DNA of 64,000 nucleotides from contig NZ_LQOT01000041.1 of the NCBI RefSeq assembly GCF_002101585.1, positions 62,001-126,000 of the forward strand, in the 5' to 3' direction. The notes under the pieces were generated by a model. That model was not told the origin of the DNA. It did no database searches and saw only the letters and a program-made list of their open reading frames with translations. The translations under genes and the position numbers were made by a program. Source of the stretch: Mycolicibacter engbaekii. GTDB taxonomy: Bacteria; Actinomycetota; Actinomycetes; Mycobacteriales; Mycobacteriaceae. Shown piece after piece: positions 12,275 to 23,069 of this stretch; position 1 is the first letter of the stretch, and each line of letters starts with the position of its first letter.

Positions 12275-13834
12275 ATGAGCGCTCCGACCGCTACGAAGCC
12301 TGCGGCCGTGCCGGAGCGCGCCGCACCGATGATCAGTCCGGGATTGCTGGTGCCGGTCGCCGATTTCGGGCCGACCGACCGGGCCCGGGGTGTGGCGGTG
12401 ACCGTGGCGGTGACGCTGTTGGCCGCGGTGACCCGCTTCGCCAACCTGAACACCCCGACCGACGCCGGAACCCCGATCTTCGACGAGAAGCACTACGCGC
12501 CGCAGGCCTGGCAGATGCTGCACAACCACGGCGTGGAGGACAATCCCGGCTACGGCCTGGTGGTGCACCCGCCGGTCGGCAAGCACTTGATCGCGATCGG
12601 TGAGGCCCTGTTCGGCTACAACGGGCTGGGCTGGCGGTTCACCAGCGCGCTGCTCGGGGTGCTCACCATCGCCCTGCTGGTCCGGATCGTGCGGCGCATG
12701 ACCCGCTCCACGCTGGCCGGCGGAATCGCGGGGCTGTTGCTGGTGGGTGACGGGGTCAGCTTCGTCGCGGCGCGCACCGCGCTGCTGGACGGCTTCCTGA
12801 CCTTCTTCGTGGTGAGTGCGTTCGGGGCGCTGATCGTCGACCGCGACCAGGTCCGCATGCGAATGCACACCGTGCTGACCGAGGATCGCTGCGGCGCGAC
12901 GCCGTGGGGCCCGCGGCTGGGGGTGCGCTGGTGGCGGTTCGGCGCAGGAGTGCTGCTCGGGCTGGCCTGTGCCACCAAGTGGTCGGGCCTGTACTTCGTG
13001 GTGTTCTTCGGCGCCATGTCGCTGGCGTTCGATGTCGCCGCCCGCCGGCAATACCGGGTGCGCCGGCCCTGGCTGGGGACGCTGCGCCGCGACGTCTGCC
13101 CCACCGCCTACGCGATGCTGCTCATCCCGTTCGGGGTGTATCTGGCGTCCTACGCCCCGTGGTTCGCCTCCGAGACCGCGGTGGACCGCCACGCCGTCGG
13201 CCAGTCGGTCGGGTTCGAGAGCCGCTTCCCGGTGCCCGACGCCCTGCGCTCGCTGTGGCACTACACCTACCAGGCGTATCACTTCCACTCCGGGCTGACC
13301 AACAGCGCCGGTAACCACCACCCCTGGGAGTCCAAGCCGTGGACGTGGCCGATGTCGCTGCGTCCGGTGCTGTATGCGATCGACCAGCACGATGTCCCCG
13401 GCTGCGGCGCGGCGTCCTGCGTCAAGGCGGTGATGCTGGTGGGCACCCCGGCCATGTGGTGGCTGGCCGTTCCGGTCCTCGGTTACGCGTTGTGGCGCAG
13501 CCTGGTACGCCACGACTGGCGCTACGCGGCGGCACTGGTGGGCTACTGCGCGGGCTGGCTGCCGTGGTTCGCCGGTATCGACCGGCAGATGTACTTCTTC
13601 TATGCGGTGCCCATGGCGCCGTTCCTGGCGATGCTGTTGGCGCTGATCTGCATCGACATCGTCAACGACGGCAGATCCGGCACCATGGAGCGCTGGTCGC
13701 TCGGACTGCTCGCGGTGTCGTGTTACCTGGCGCTGGTCCTGACCAACTTCGCCTGGCTGTATCCGATTCTGACCGGCGTGCCGATCTCCCCGGCAACCTG
13801 GAACATGGAGATCTGGCTGCCCAGCTGGTCCTAG
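12275..13834 (+). CDS. pmt: Polyprenol-phosphate-mannose--protein O-mannosyltransferase
   Basis: GT39 integral-membrane enzyme that transfers mannose to Ser/Thr of Sec-exported proteins (Rv1002c-type). 519 residues with about 10-11 hydrophobic segments; the catalytic acidic pair is in FDEKHY (Asp70-Glu71), followed by VHPPVGK and ATKWSGLYF, all conserved in PMTs. Start ATG at 12275. In M. tuberculosis arcA follows; here the next gene is the AlkB-like protein, so arcA is missing from this position. Confidence 0.94.
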   Translation: MSAPTATKPAAVPERAAPMISPGLLVPVADFGPTDRARGVAVTVAVTLLAAVTRFANLNTPTDAGTPIFDEKHYAPQAWQMLHNHGVEDNPGYGLVVHPPVGKHLIAIGEALFGYNGLGWRFTSALLGVLTIALLVRIVRRMTRSTLAGGIAGLLLVGDGVSFVAARTALLDGFLTFFVVSAFGALIVDRDQVRMRMHTVLTEDRCGATPWGPRLGVRWWRFGAGVLLGLACATKWSGLYFVVFFGAMSLAFDVAARRQYRVRRPWLGTLRRDVCPTAYAMLLIPFGVYLASYAPWFASETAVDRHAVGQSVGFESRFPVPDALRSLWHYTYQAYHFHSGLTNSAGNHHPWESKPWTWPMSLRPVLYAIDQHDVPGCGAASCVKAVMLVGTPAMWWLAVPVLGYALWRSLVRHDWRYAAALVGYCAGWLPWFAGIDRQMYFFYAVPMAPFLAMLLALICIDIVNDGRSGTMERWSLGLLAVSCYLALVLTNFAWLYPILTGVPISPATWNMEIWLPSWS

Positions 13835-13852
13835 GGCGCCGGCGTCGAAAAT

Positions 13853-13868
13853 TCGAACGGATGTGCGA
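13853..13868 (+). promoter_or_regulatory. SOS (LexA) box upstream of the AlkB-like gene
   Basis: TCGAAC-GGAT-GTGCGA matches the mycobacterial LexA consensus TCGAAC-N4-GTTCGA with one mismatch. It lies 13 bp before the GTG start of the AlkB-like gene. The M. tuberculosis orthologue Rv1000c is, as I recall, on the list of LexA-controlled genes. The box covers the alternative ATG at 13861 and so argues against that start. Confidence 0.7.
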
Positions 13869-13881
13869 TAGACTGGGCGCC

Positions 13882-14481
13882 GTGGCGATACCGGTACAGG
13901 AGTCGCTGTTCGACTTCAGCGAGCGTCGGGAACTCGGCCGGGGAGCGTGGCTCGACGTCCGGCCCGGCTGGCTCAGCGATGCCAGCGCCGACCTGCTCGG
14001 CGAACTGCAGGCGGCCATTCCCTGGCGGGCGGAGCGCCGCCGGATGTACGACCGGGTGCTCGACGTCCCGCGACTGGTCAGTTTCCACGACCTGTCCGCC
14101 GGGGATGCGCCGCACCCGCTGCTGGCCAAGCTGCGCCGCCGACTCAACGACATCTATGCCGGCGAACTGGGCGAGCCGTTCACCTCGGCGGGGCTGTGCC
14201 TCTACCGGCACGGAGGCGACAGTGTGGCCTGGCACGGCGACACACTGGGCCGCGGCGCCACCCAGGACACCATGGTGGCCATCGTCAGTGTCGGCGCCAC
14301 CCGCACGCTGGCGCTGCGGCCCCGCGGCGGCGGTCAGTCGCTGCGGTTGGCCCAACACCATGGCGACCTGGTGGTGATGGGCGGTTCCTGTCAGCGCACG
14401 TGGGAGCACGCGATTCCCAAGACAGCGGCGCCCACCGGCCCACGGATCAGCATCCAGTTCCGGCCCCGCGGGGTGCGCTAG
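13882..14481 (+). CDS. AlkB-like 2-oxoglutarate/Fe(II) dioxygenase
   Basis: 199-residue dioxygenase of the AlkB family (orthologue of Rv1000c), predicted to repair alkylated DNA or RNA by oxidative dealkylation. Iron ligands are visible as HGD (His118, Asp120) and WEH (His176); 2-oxoglutarate-binding arginines are in GPRISIQFR (about 188 and 194). RRRMYDRVLDVPR is the typical substrate-lid region. GTG at 13882 is chosen because the upstream ATG at 13861 falls inside the SOS box. Its last codon overlaps the convergent lipoprotein gene by 4 bp. DNA-damage control is likely. Confidence 0.9.
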   Translation: MAIPVQESLFDFSERRELGRGAWLDVRPGWLSDASADLLGELQAAIPWRAERRRMYDRVLDVPRLVSFHDLSAGDAPHPLLAKLRRRLNDIYAGELGEPFTSAGLCLYRHGGDSVAWHGDTLGRGATQDTMVAIVSVGATRTLALRPRGGGQSLRLAQHHGDLVVMGGSCQRTWEHAIPKTAAPTGPRISIQFRPRGVR

Positions 14482-15134
14482 TTACGGACCGCCTCCACCG
14501 CCGCCTCCAGCAGTTCACGCGCCCGGTCGGTGTCGACCGGGGTGACGGGCTTGCCCGACTGCACCAGGGGGTTGGCGGTCACCAGGACCTGGTAGGGGCC
14601 GAAGTATGCGGCGTAGTTGTAGAGCTCGCCGACACGGGGCTTGCCGGCCGCGACCGCCTCGATCACCCGGTGCACACCCATGGTCTTCACCCCGTCGATG
14701 CGCGGGGCATCGACCGTCTCGATCAATCCGCGCATCTGGCCGCCCGAGAAGCCGATCCGACGGCAGGTGCGTCCCGGTTCGTTGACCGCAACCGGCTCGG
14801 AGGTCTCCAAGGCGATGATGATGAACCGGTTGCCCTTGCCTTCGGCGGCCACCGCCGCCATGTTGCCCTGCATGCCCTGCGGCAACTGCTGGCTGACCGC
14901 GAACACCGAGCAGTCGGCCGGGTCGAAGGTCAGGCCCGGTGGCAGCGCGGTGCCCGCCAGCAGCTTGGGGTCGATCCCGGTGCGCGAGGTGGCCCGGACC
15001 TCGAACTCCGAACTGAAGGACGACTTCAGTTCGACGACCTTGTCGATGTCGGCGGAAACCTCCGCGGGACTCGGGCTGCAGGCAGCGAGCAGGCACACAC
15101 AGCCGAGGGCCAGCACCGCACGAAGGGTCAACAT
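14478..15134 (-). CDS. DUF5642-type lipoprotein
   Basis: 218 residues with a short signal sequence ending in the lipobox L-A-A-C (Cys19), so it is probably acylated and held on the outer face of the membrane. The mature part is Ala/Gly-rich with two further Cys (in PADCSVF and GRTCRRI) likely forming a disulfide, and a C-terminal Val/Pro-rich strand region. It corresponds in position and type to Rv0999 (DUF5642). No function is known. ATG at 15134 is chosen; an in-frame GTG at 15158 would add eight residues. Tandem with, and downstream of, the pat gene. Confidence 0.8.
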   Translation of the reverse strand: MLTLRAVLALGCVCLLAACSPSPAEVSADIDKVVELKSSFSSEFEVRATSRTGIDPKLLAGTALPPGLTFDPADCSVFAVSQQLPQGMQGNMAAVAAEGKGNRFIIIALETSEPVAVNEPGRTCRRIGFSGGQMRGLIETVDAPRIDGVKTMGVHRVIEAVAAGKPRVGELYNYAAYFGPYQVLVTANPLVQSGKPVTPVDTDRARELLEAAVEAVRN

Positions 15135-15176
15135 CGGAGTCAATTTACCCAACGCCACCAGGGGTGACTGAAGCGG

Positions 15177-17705
<2,529 letters not shown>

Positions 17706-17711
17706 CGACCG

Positions 17712-17770
17712 TTGACTCTGCGGCTACCAGGCGATGTTCTCGCACTTGTGCCCGGTAGCCGCAGAGTCAA
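17712..17770. repeat. Perfect 17-bp inverted repeat after gdhA
   Basis: TTGACTCTGCGGCTACC (17712-17728) and its exact reverse complement (17754-17770) flank a 25-bp loop. It starts 6 bp after the gdhA stop codon and ends 26 bp before the next start. A bidirectional terminator hairpin without a T tract is the simplest reading; a dispersed palindromic element is the alternative. Confidence 0.85.
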
Positions 17771-17796
17771 TGTCGATTGGACGTAGCATCGCCGGT

Positions 17797-18126
17797 ATGA
17801 AACGGACTCTGGGCGCAGCTTTGCTCGCCGGGACCGCCGCCCTCGCTCTGCTCGGCAGCGCACCGGCCCACGCCGACGACGCCAGCTACCTCGCATCCCT
17901 GGACGCCCACGGCGTCTTTCGATCCGGTCCGCCCAACGCGCGCCTGTCGGCCGGGCACCGGTTCTGTAACCAGTTGCGCGACGGCGCCACCGTCGACGAC
18001 GTCGTGGCCAACTACGTGCGCCGGCCCTCGTTCGGCGGGCCCTCCATGGTCGATGACCTCACCAACAACCTGCGGCCGGTGATCGACATCGCCCAGCACG
18101 AACTGTGCCCTGACACGCTGCACTGA
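17797..18126 (+). CDS. DUF732 secreted protein
   Basis: 109 residues: a clear signal peptide with cleavage expected after AHA (residue 26), then a small helical domain beginning DDASYLASLDAHGVF and containing two cysteines (RFCNQL and HELCPD) likely joined by a disulfide. This is the mycobacterial DUF732 pattern of small exported proteins, for which no function is established. ATG at 17797 is preferred over upstream in-frame starts because it begins the signal peptide. Follows the inverted repeat behind gdhA. Confidence 0.87.
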   Translation: MKRTLGAALLAGTAALALLGSAPAHADDASYLASLDAHGVFRSGPPNARLSAGHRFCNQLRDGATVDDVVANYVRRPSFGGPSMVDDLTNNLRPVIDIAQHELCPDTLH

Positions 18127-18146
18127 TCTCCGCCCGGCCCGGCGTG

Positions 18147-19178
18147 TCAGTCCGGGGCGGCGGCGTCGCCCGGGCGGGCCAACAGCTCGTCGATCAGCGG
18201 GATGCCGATGGCGCTGCCCGACGGCACCGCCGGCGCCCACACCCCGGCGTCCAGCTCGTACTTCTCGGTGAGAAACCGCAGCCGATAGGCCCGTTGGGCA
18301 CGCTCGAACGTTCGGTGGGCGATGCGCGCGTTGAGTCCGCCGTTGACCACCGCACCCAAGACCGGAACGGCCTGCGCGACCTTGTTCTTGGCCAGGCGGA
18401 ATCCCAACGCCACCCAGACCTGCTGAATCACGTTGTCGGCCTGCTGCGGCGGGATGGGGCGCCACGATGCGCGCCGCATCATCTGCTGGGTCAACCGGGA
18501 CAGTGACGCCAGGGCGGCGGCCTTCTCCGCGGAGTCGCCGGCGGCGCAATAGGCGATCACCCCGGAGGCGAACGCCTGTTCGTCCGGCTCGCGGACGTCG
18601 TAACCGTAGTGCGCCGCAACCAATGCCACGATCCGCCCCATCCCCACCAGCACGGCGGTCACATCCGCCACGACAGCTGAGGCGGCGACCGGCAGCGTGG
18701 AACCGGCGGTGACCGCGCTCGACACCGCCGAACCCGTCACCGCCAGCGATGACGCCGCGCCTTCGGCCACCGCCAAGGCGATGTAGCGCTCCCGGCGGCG
18801 GGGTACCGAGCGGTCGCAGATCTCCAGGTCCAGACCGCGAACCTGGCCATAGGACCCGACCGACGCGCCGTGCTCGGCGAACATGGCGAAAACGCTGTCC
18901 GGTGTGACCGAATGCAGCCCTCGTTGCACCAGCAGGGTGTGCACACCCTCGAGGGCCTTGGTGGTGAGCTGGTCCATCTTGCCGATGGCGGCCGTGGCGC
19001 CGGGGACCTGTTGCACCCCGGAACGGACCTGGGAGGCCACGTCTTTGGCTCGGCCGGCGACACCGCGCCGGAGCCCGTCGAACCAGCCGGCCGGCTCGCC
19101 GCCGGTCGTCGCGTCAAGCAGCGCGTCCCATTGCGTGCGTTCGTACGGGGACATGTCCGGCTGACCAGACGGGGCCAC
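18147..19178 (-). CDS. EcsC family protein
   Basis: 343 residues of the EcsC/DUF3013-like family. Recognised from SPYERTQWDALL at the N-terminus, the central Ala/Val-rich GSAVSSAVTAGSTLPVAA segments that could associate with membrane, and the C-terminal PVLGAVVNGGLNARIAHRTFERAQRAYR signature region. Function in mycobacteria is unknown; EcsC of Bacillus sits with an ABC transporter but no transporter is adjacent here. GTG at 19178 or ATG at 19154 may be the start. Last gene of a three-gene minus-strand group with the SCO6745-like gene and the broken hydrolase gene. Confidence 0.8.
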   Translation of the reverse strand: MAPSGQPDMSPYERTQWDALLDATTGGEPAGWFDGLRRGVAGRAKDVASQVRSGVQQVPGATAAIGKMDQLTTKALEGVHTLLVQRGLHSVTPDSVFAMFAEHGASVGSYGQVRGLDLEICDRSVPRRRERYIALAVAEGAASSLAVTGSAVSSAVTAGSTLPVAASAVVADVTAVLVGMGRIVALVAAHYGYDVREPDEQAFASGVIAYCAAGDSAEKAAALASLSRLTQQMMRRASWRPIPPQQADNVIQQVWVALGFRLAKNKVAQAVPVLGAVVNGGLNARIAHRTFERAQRAYRLRFLTEKYELDAGVWAPAVPSGSAIGIPLIDELLARPGDAAAPD

Positions 19179-19198
19179 GAGGCAAATCCTACCGGCCG

Positions 19199-20140
19199 CT
19201 ATCGGTCGAGGAAGGGGCGAAGATCGAGTCCCATCGGTGAGTCCAGCGGAATCTCACCGGCCGCCGCGACCGCCCGGGTCAACGGTGCCAGCGCCTGGAT
19301 CATCTCGCGCAGCTCGGCCTCGGTCAGCGCGGCGTACGCCGGGGCGGCGAGCCGATCGGTCTGCTGCTCGACCTCTTCCTTGAGCCGAACACCTTCTGGC
19401 GTGAGTCCGCTTGCATCGGCTAAACCCTTGGCGCGCAGCGTGTCCACCAGCTGATTCCACTCGTCGTCGGCGAAGTCGCGGGCCGCCGCGTAGGTCTGCC
19501 GCGGCATCCCGGCGGCCAAGGCGTGCAACACATGCGCCTCGCGACCCGAAATCCCGGCAGCCAGAAGGGCCGCGATGTGGCCGTCGCCGCGATGTTCGCG
19601 AAGCACCGTCGCCGCGTGCCACAGCCGCGCCAGGGGTTGTTCCGGCAGTGGCAGAGCATGATTGGCGGCGCCCAGAACACGGCCGGGCAACGGTGCCGCG
19701 GCCGCCGCCCGGCAGGCGAGTTCGGCCGCGCGCTGCACCTGCGGACCGTCGGCCAGATCTGCCAGCTGGCGCCGCAACGCCGCGACGGCACCGGCTTGGC
19801 GCGCCCGCAGGGCGGCTTCGGGGGGCGCAAACCGCCATGCGGCGGGCAGCGCCCGGGCGACGCGGTCGAAGGCGAAGTTGTAGAACGCCGCGTGCACGAC
19901 CTCGGCTCCGACCGCCCCCAGCGGCGCGGCGCGGCCCGCGAAGTAACCCATCCAGAAGCCGCGATAACCCGCGTCGCGCAGCGCCGCCAGTGGCTCCGGC
20001 GAGAAATAGACGACCGCGTGCAGCGGTTCCAGCAGCCGCCAGGCGTCGCGCACGGCCGACCGCGCGCCGGCGACCGGCGGGTCTGCCGCGGTCACGGCGT
20101 GTCCGCTCGGGAAGTCGTCACTGCGCGCATGGCCACTCAT
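19199..20140 (-). CDS. SCO6745-family protein
   Basis: 313-residue all-helical protein of the SCO6745/SalK-type family, recognised from RLLEPLHAVVYFSPE, GFWMGYFAGRAAPLGAV, VVHAAFYNFAFDRVARALP and the C-terminal TEAELREMIQALAPL. Members are common in actinobacteria and often carry a degenerate winged-helix region near the C-terminus (here DDEWNQLVDTLRAKG...LTPEG); biochemical function is not established. ATG at 20140 is chosen because an AGG lies 5 nt upstream; a GTG at 20095 is possible. It starts 52 bp after the broken hydrolase gene and is probably co-transcribed with it. Confidence 0.8.
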   Translation of the reverse strand: MSGHARSDDFPSGHAVTAADPPVAGARSAVRDAWRLLEPLHAVVYFSPEPLAALRDAGYRGFWMGYFAGRAAPLGAVGAEVVHAAFYNFAFDRVARALPAAWRFAPPEAALRARQAGAVAALRRQLADLADGPQVQRAAELACRAAAAAPLPGRVLGAANHALPLPEQPLARLWHAATVLREHRGDGHIAALLAAGISGREAHVLHALAAGMPRQTYAAARDFADDEWNQLVDTLRAKGLADASGLTPEGVRLKEEVEQQTDRLAAPAYAALTEAELREMIQALAPLTRAVAAAGEIPLDSPMGLDLRPFLDR

Positions 20141-20192
20141 GGTGGCCTGCGGCGGCCGAGCGCTCAAGCGACGCGCCCACCGGCCCCGGGCC

Positions 20193-21116
20193 CTAGCGTT
20201 CTGGCGACCCGCCGGTGTACCAGCGCGCCGCGGTGGCTGGCTCCTCGGCGTAGCGGTTCAGCCATCGAGCGGCGAAGGCGGGAATGCTTTCGTGCGCCGG
20301 GTTGTGGTTCGGCGTCTGGGACCGGACGAGTCCGGCGAACATGGCCAGCATTTCCCGCCTGGGCACCCCGGCGTAGGTCGACTGACCGGGCGTGGTGAGT
20401 TCGCGCGCCGCTGACTGGGCGCCGCGCAGCGCCCGCAACGACAACCCGTCGGGCAGCAGCCTGCCGAACTCGCCGCCGTGGTCTGCCGGCACATGCCGGC
20501 GGAAGCCGCCGGAGATGATCGCCAGGATCTCGCTCATGTGCCGGATCACCCCGGGGATGGTCTTCGCCCGGTAGAGGTAACTGTCGTGCACCGCGTTATA
20601 GACGATCAGCGCGGAACTGCGGTGCTCGATCTCCTCGACGAAGTGCCAGAGAAACAGCGATGCCACCCGATCGTCGCCGGGCCGGAACAACTTGTCCTCG
20701 TGATCGAGAAAGACTTTGAAGTACGGCGTGAAGGTCGCCTCGATGACGGCGGGGTAGGCCAGCCGCCAGGCGATGGGTTTGGTGGCGGCGAGGCGGTCGT
20801 AGGAGGCGATCACCGCGTTCACGGTGTCTTGCAGTCCGGGCCAGCGGCGCACCAGCGCCCGGACGTGGGCCTGGTGGGCGGCGGAATGCTGCGCCTCTTG
20901 CCGCAGATAGGCCTCGGCTTCGGCGGCCGCGTCCGGGTCCCGTATCAGCGGGATGGCCTCTCGTGTGGCGTCGACGATCAGCTTCTCGAAACCGGGCGCG
21001 AAAAACTAGATGGCGTTGCACAGCAGCGCGAAGGCCGGCCGCTCGGGCTGCCACACGAACGGGACGTCGGCGCCGGCGAAGTCGAACCGGACTCGCCTGA
21101 CCTGTAGATCCGTCAC
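20193..21116 (-). pseudogene. Metal-dependent hydrolase (COG3687-like) interrupted by an amber codon
   Basis: From GTG at 21116 the frame reads VTDLQVRRVRFDFAGADVPF and continues to NAI, then TAG at 21008-21006, then FFAPGFEKLIVDATREAIP and on without further damage to the stop at 20193. The uninterrupted gene would encode about 307 residues, a normal length for this predicted metal-dependent hydrolase family. The N-terminal part contains the EAQHSAAH metal-binding motif upstream of the next possible start (GTG at 20852), so re-initiation would lose it. A single substitution at codon 37 is the only lesion, which suggests recent inactivation, a sequencing error or a strain variant. Upstream of the SCO6745-like gene in the same direction. 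Confidence 0.8.
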
Positions 21117-21153
21117 AGGGTCGAGGCTAGTGATGCACCCCCAATCAGACAAG

Positions 21154-21171
21154 ACGTTTCATATAGAACGT
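21154..21171. promoter_or_regulatory. Dyad ACGTT-N8-AACGT in divergent promoter region
   Basis: Imperfect dyad centred between the broken hydrolase gene and the membrane-protein gene, about 98 bp before the latter. Its AT-rich core differs from the surrounding GC-rich DNA. It could be the operator for one of the two TetR proteins encoded just downstream. Sequence symmetry is the only evidence. Confidence 0.3.
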
Positions 21172-21268
21172 ATGCCGAGGCCCGCAATCCTCCCAGATAT
21201 CCTTGACGGCGTCCCGGTGGCCACAATACGTTTAACGCCTTGTCGTCTATTCACTCCAGGTGGGCCGG

Positions 21269-22273
21269 ATGAACCTGATCGTGTTCAACACTCCCGCCGG
21301 GCTCCCGTGGCAGACCAATCTCTGGGATGTCACGATGCTGGCGATGTTCGTGGCGGCGGTGGCCTACAGCATCGGTCAGATGCGGCGGGGCCGGCGAATC
21401 TACCTCGCGGTGCTGCTGGCGGCGACGGTGTACGGCCTGGTTCTGGAGCTGGCAGGCATGGCCACGCTCGACATGTATCAGCAGGGCGACTTCCTGGTGA
21501 TGATCAACTGGCCGGCGTTACCCCTGTGGCGGGGCACCACCATGATGCCCGCCTACGTGCTGATCTTCTACCCGGTCTTCCTCTTCACCGGGTTCAAGAT
21601 CGTCGAGGCATTCGGCATCGAAAAGCGTTGGCACGCAGCGGCCGCCGGCGGACTGTTCATGATCGCACTGGATGCACCGTACGTGATCGAGGGCACTCTC
21701 GAGCGCGTGGTGTGGTGGACCTGGGACCCGGGCTTCGAACTGTTTCAGTATTGGGTCGGATGGCCGCTGATCGACTTGTGCTGGCAGGGAATCTGGGATG
21801 CGCTGTTCCTCTACCTGATGATGTGGGCCCGGCCGCGAATCGACGGCGTCGGCGCCGCGGCGCGCTGGTCGCCTGCCAAAGCGCTGGGCGCGTTCCCCGC
21901 TCTGGCCGCCGTCGCCGTCCTGGTGGCGGGTCCAATACTGCTGGCGCCGGTGACAATCGTGACTTTGCTCGGCGGGCCGCAGTGGCCGCTGGCGGCCCTG
22001 CTGGCGGCGGGTTACGCCGCGGTCTCGCTGTGGGCTCTGCGCTCGGCCGCACCGCGGCCGGAGCCGTTCACGCTCGGGCTGGCGATCGCCTACGTCGTCA
22101 GCCTCGGAGCCATGGTGATCGCCAATGTGGGCTACGAGGGTGGGCTCACCGGCTACAGCGCGGTCCAGTCCGCCGGCCTGATCGCGGTCACCGGATTCGC
22201 CGTGCTGCCGTGGATCATGCGGCGCAGCACCGCACCCCGTGACCGACTACTCGCGCCTGCCGGTCGCTGCTAG
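21269..22273 (+). CDS. Polytopic membrane protein of unknown function
   Basis: 334 residues with about eight to nine hydrophobic segments, many of them rich in Trp and Ala, such as WDVTMLAMFVAAVAYSI and AYVLIFYPVFLFTGFKIV. I do not recognise a family. Aromatic clusters (WWTWDPGFELFQYWVGWP) resemble those of carotenoid- or lipid-processing membrane proteins, but this is not enough for a function. ATG at 21269 is chosen because AGG lies 8 nt upstream; GTG at 21260 is possible. It lies 42 bp upstream of a TetR gene in the same direction. Confidence 0.7.
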   Translation: MNLIVFNTPAGLPWQTNLWDVTMLAMFVAAVAYSIGQMRRGRRIYLAVLLAATVYGLVLELAGMATLDMYQQGDFLVMINWPALPLWRGTTMMPAYVLIFYPVFLFTGFKIVEAFGIEKRWHAAAAGGLFMIALDAPYVIEGTLERVVWWTWDPGFELFQYWVGWPLIDLCWQGIWDALFLYLMMWARPRIDGVGAAARWSPAKALGAFPALAAVAVLVAGPILLAPVTIVTLLGGPQWPLAALLAAGYAAVSLWALRSAAPRPEPFTLGLAIAYVVSLGAMVIANVGYEGGLTGYSAVQSAGLIAVTGFAVLPWIMRRSTAPRDRLLAPAGRC

Positions 22274-22315
22274 ACCGCGAATCGACCAGCCCCGTGCCCG
22301 CCCTACAGTTCGAAC

Positions 22316-22951
22316 ATGCGTAGTCACGGCTGGTCCGGAAACACCCCGTCCAGCGACCAGGAGGCCATCGACCGGATTCTCGACGCCGCGGACCGCATCG
22401 TCGCCGAGCGGGGTACGGCGCTGCGCCTCGCCGATGTGGCCCGCAGCCTGGGGGTGACCCGGCAGACGGTCTATCGCTACTTCCCGGGAACGGAAGCGCT
22501 GATGATCGCCAGCGCTATGCGGTCGGCGCATGGCTTCCTCGACCAGCTCGCTCAGCACCTCGGCGGCCTGACCGACCCGGTCGACGCCCTCGTCGAGGGG
22601 GTGGCTTTCGCCGTCGAGAGCCTTGCCGAGGATCGCCGGCTGGCCGATCTGCTCAACAGCAGGGCACGCGACGGCAAGGTGGTCTCGCTGACCTCGGACA
22701 CCGCGCGCACATTCTCGCGCTCGCTGCTTCAGCGACTCGACGTCGACTGGAGCAAGCACGGATTCGACGGCCCCGCGCTTGATGAGCTGGCTGAGATCGG
22801 CTTGCGCACAACGCAGTCCCTGCTACTGGACCCCGGCGATCGGCACAACGACGGGGCGGCTCTGCGTCGCTTCATCGCCGGCTGGATCGGTCCGGCGATC
22901 GCCTACCCCCGCATCGCCGAGGCGATGAGCGCCCTGCGCGAGCGACTCTAG
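22316..22951 (+). CDS. TetR family transcriptional regulator
   Basis: 211 residues. The N-terminal TetR helix-turn-helix is clear: IDRILDAADRIVAERG, then LRLADVARSLGVTRQTVYRYFPGTEAL at about residues 40-66. The C-terminal ligand domain (about 75-211) is helical and not recognisable by ligand. It follows the membrane-protein gene by 42 bp, so the two may be an operon with the regulator acting on its own promoter region near 21154-21171. Confidence 0.92.
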   Translation: MRSHGWSGNTPSSDQEAIDRILDAADRIVAERGTALRLADVARSLGVTRQTVYRYFPGTEALMIASAMRSAHGFLDQLAQHLGGLTDPVDALVEGVAFAVESLAEDRRLADLLNSRARDGKVVSLTSDTARTFSRSLLQRLDVDWSKHGFDGPALDELAEIGLRTTQSLLLDPGDRHNDGAALRRFIAGWIGPAIAYPRIAEAMSALRERL

Positions 22952-23017
22952 AGGCTCCCCTGCAACAGCACCGCCGGCCCGGCAGTGGGACCGGAGTCCG
23001 GCATTGCCATGCGGATT

Positions 23018-23037
23018 TCAATGACGATTGTCATTGA
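23018..23037. promoter_or_regulatory. 20-bp TetR-type palindromic operator
   Basis: TCAATGAC-GATT-GTCATTGA is a perfect dyad with 8-bp arms, 32 bp before the TetR start codon at 23070. A second, weaker dyad with the same 4-bp spacer (TGAC-GCCT-GTCA) follows at 23035-23046. This is the size and position of an autoregulatory TetR operator controlling the TetR-diiron protein operon. Confidence 0.72.
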
Positions 23038-23069
23038 CGCCTGTCAGTCAATGTTGTTAGCGTTCGGAG

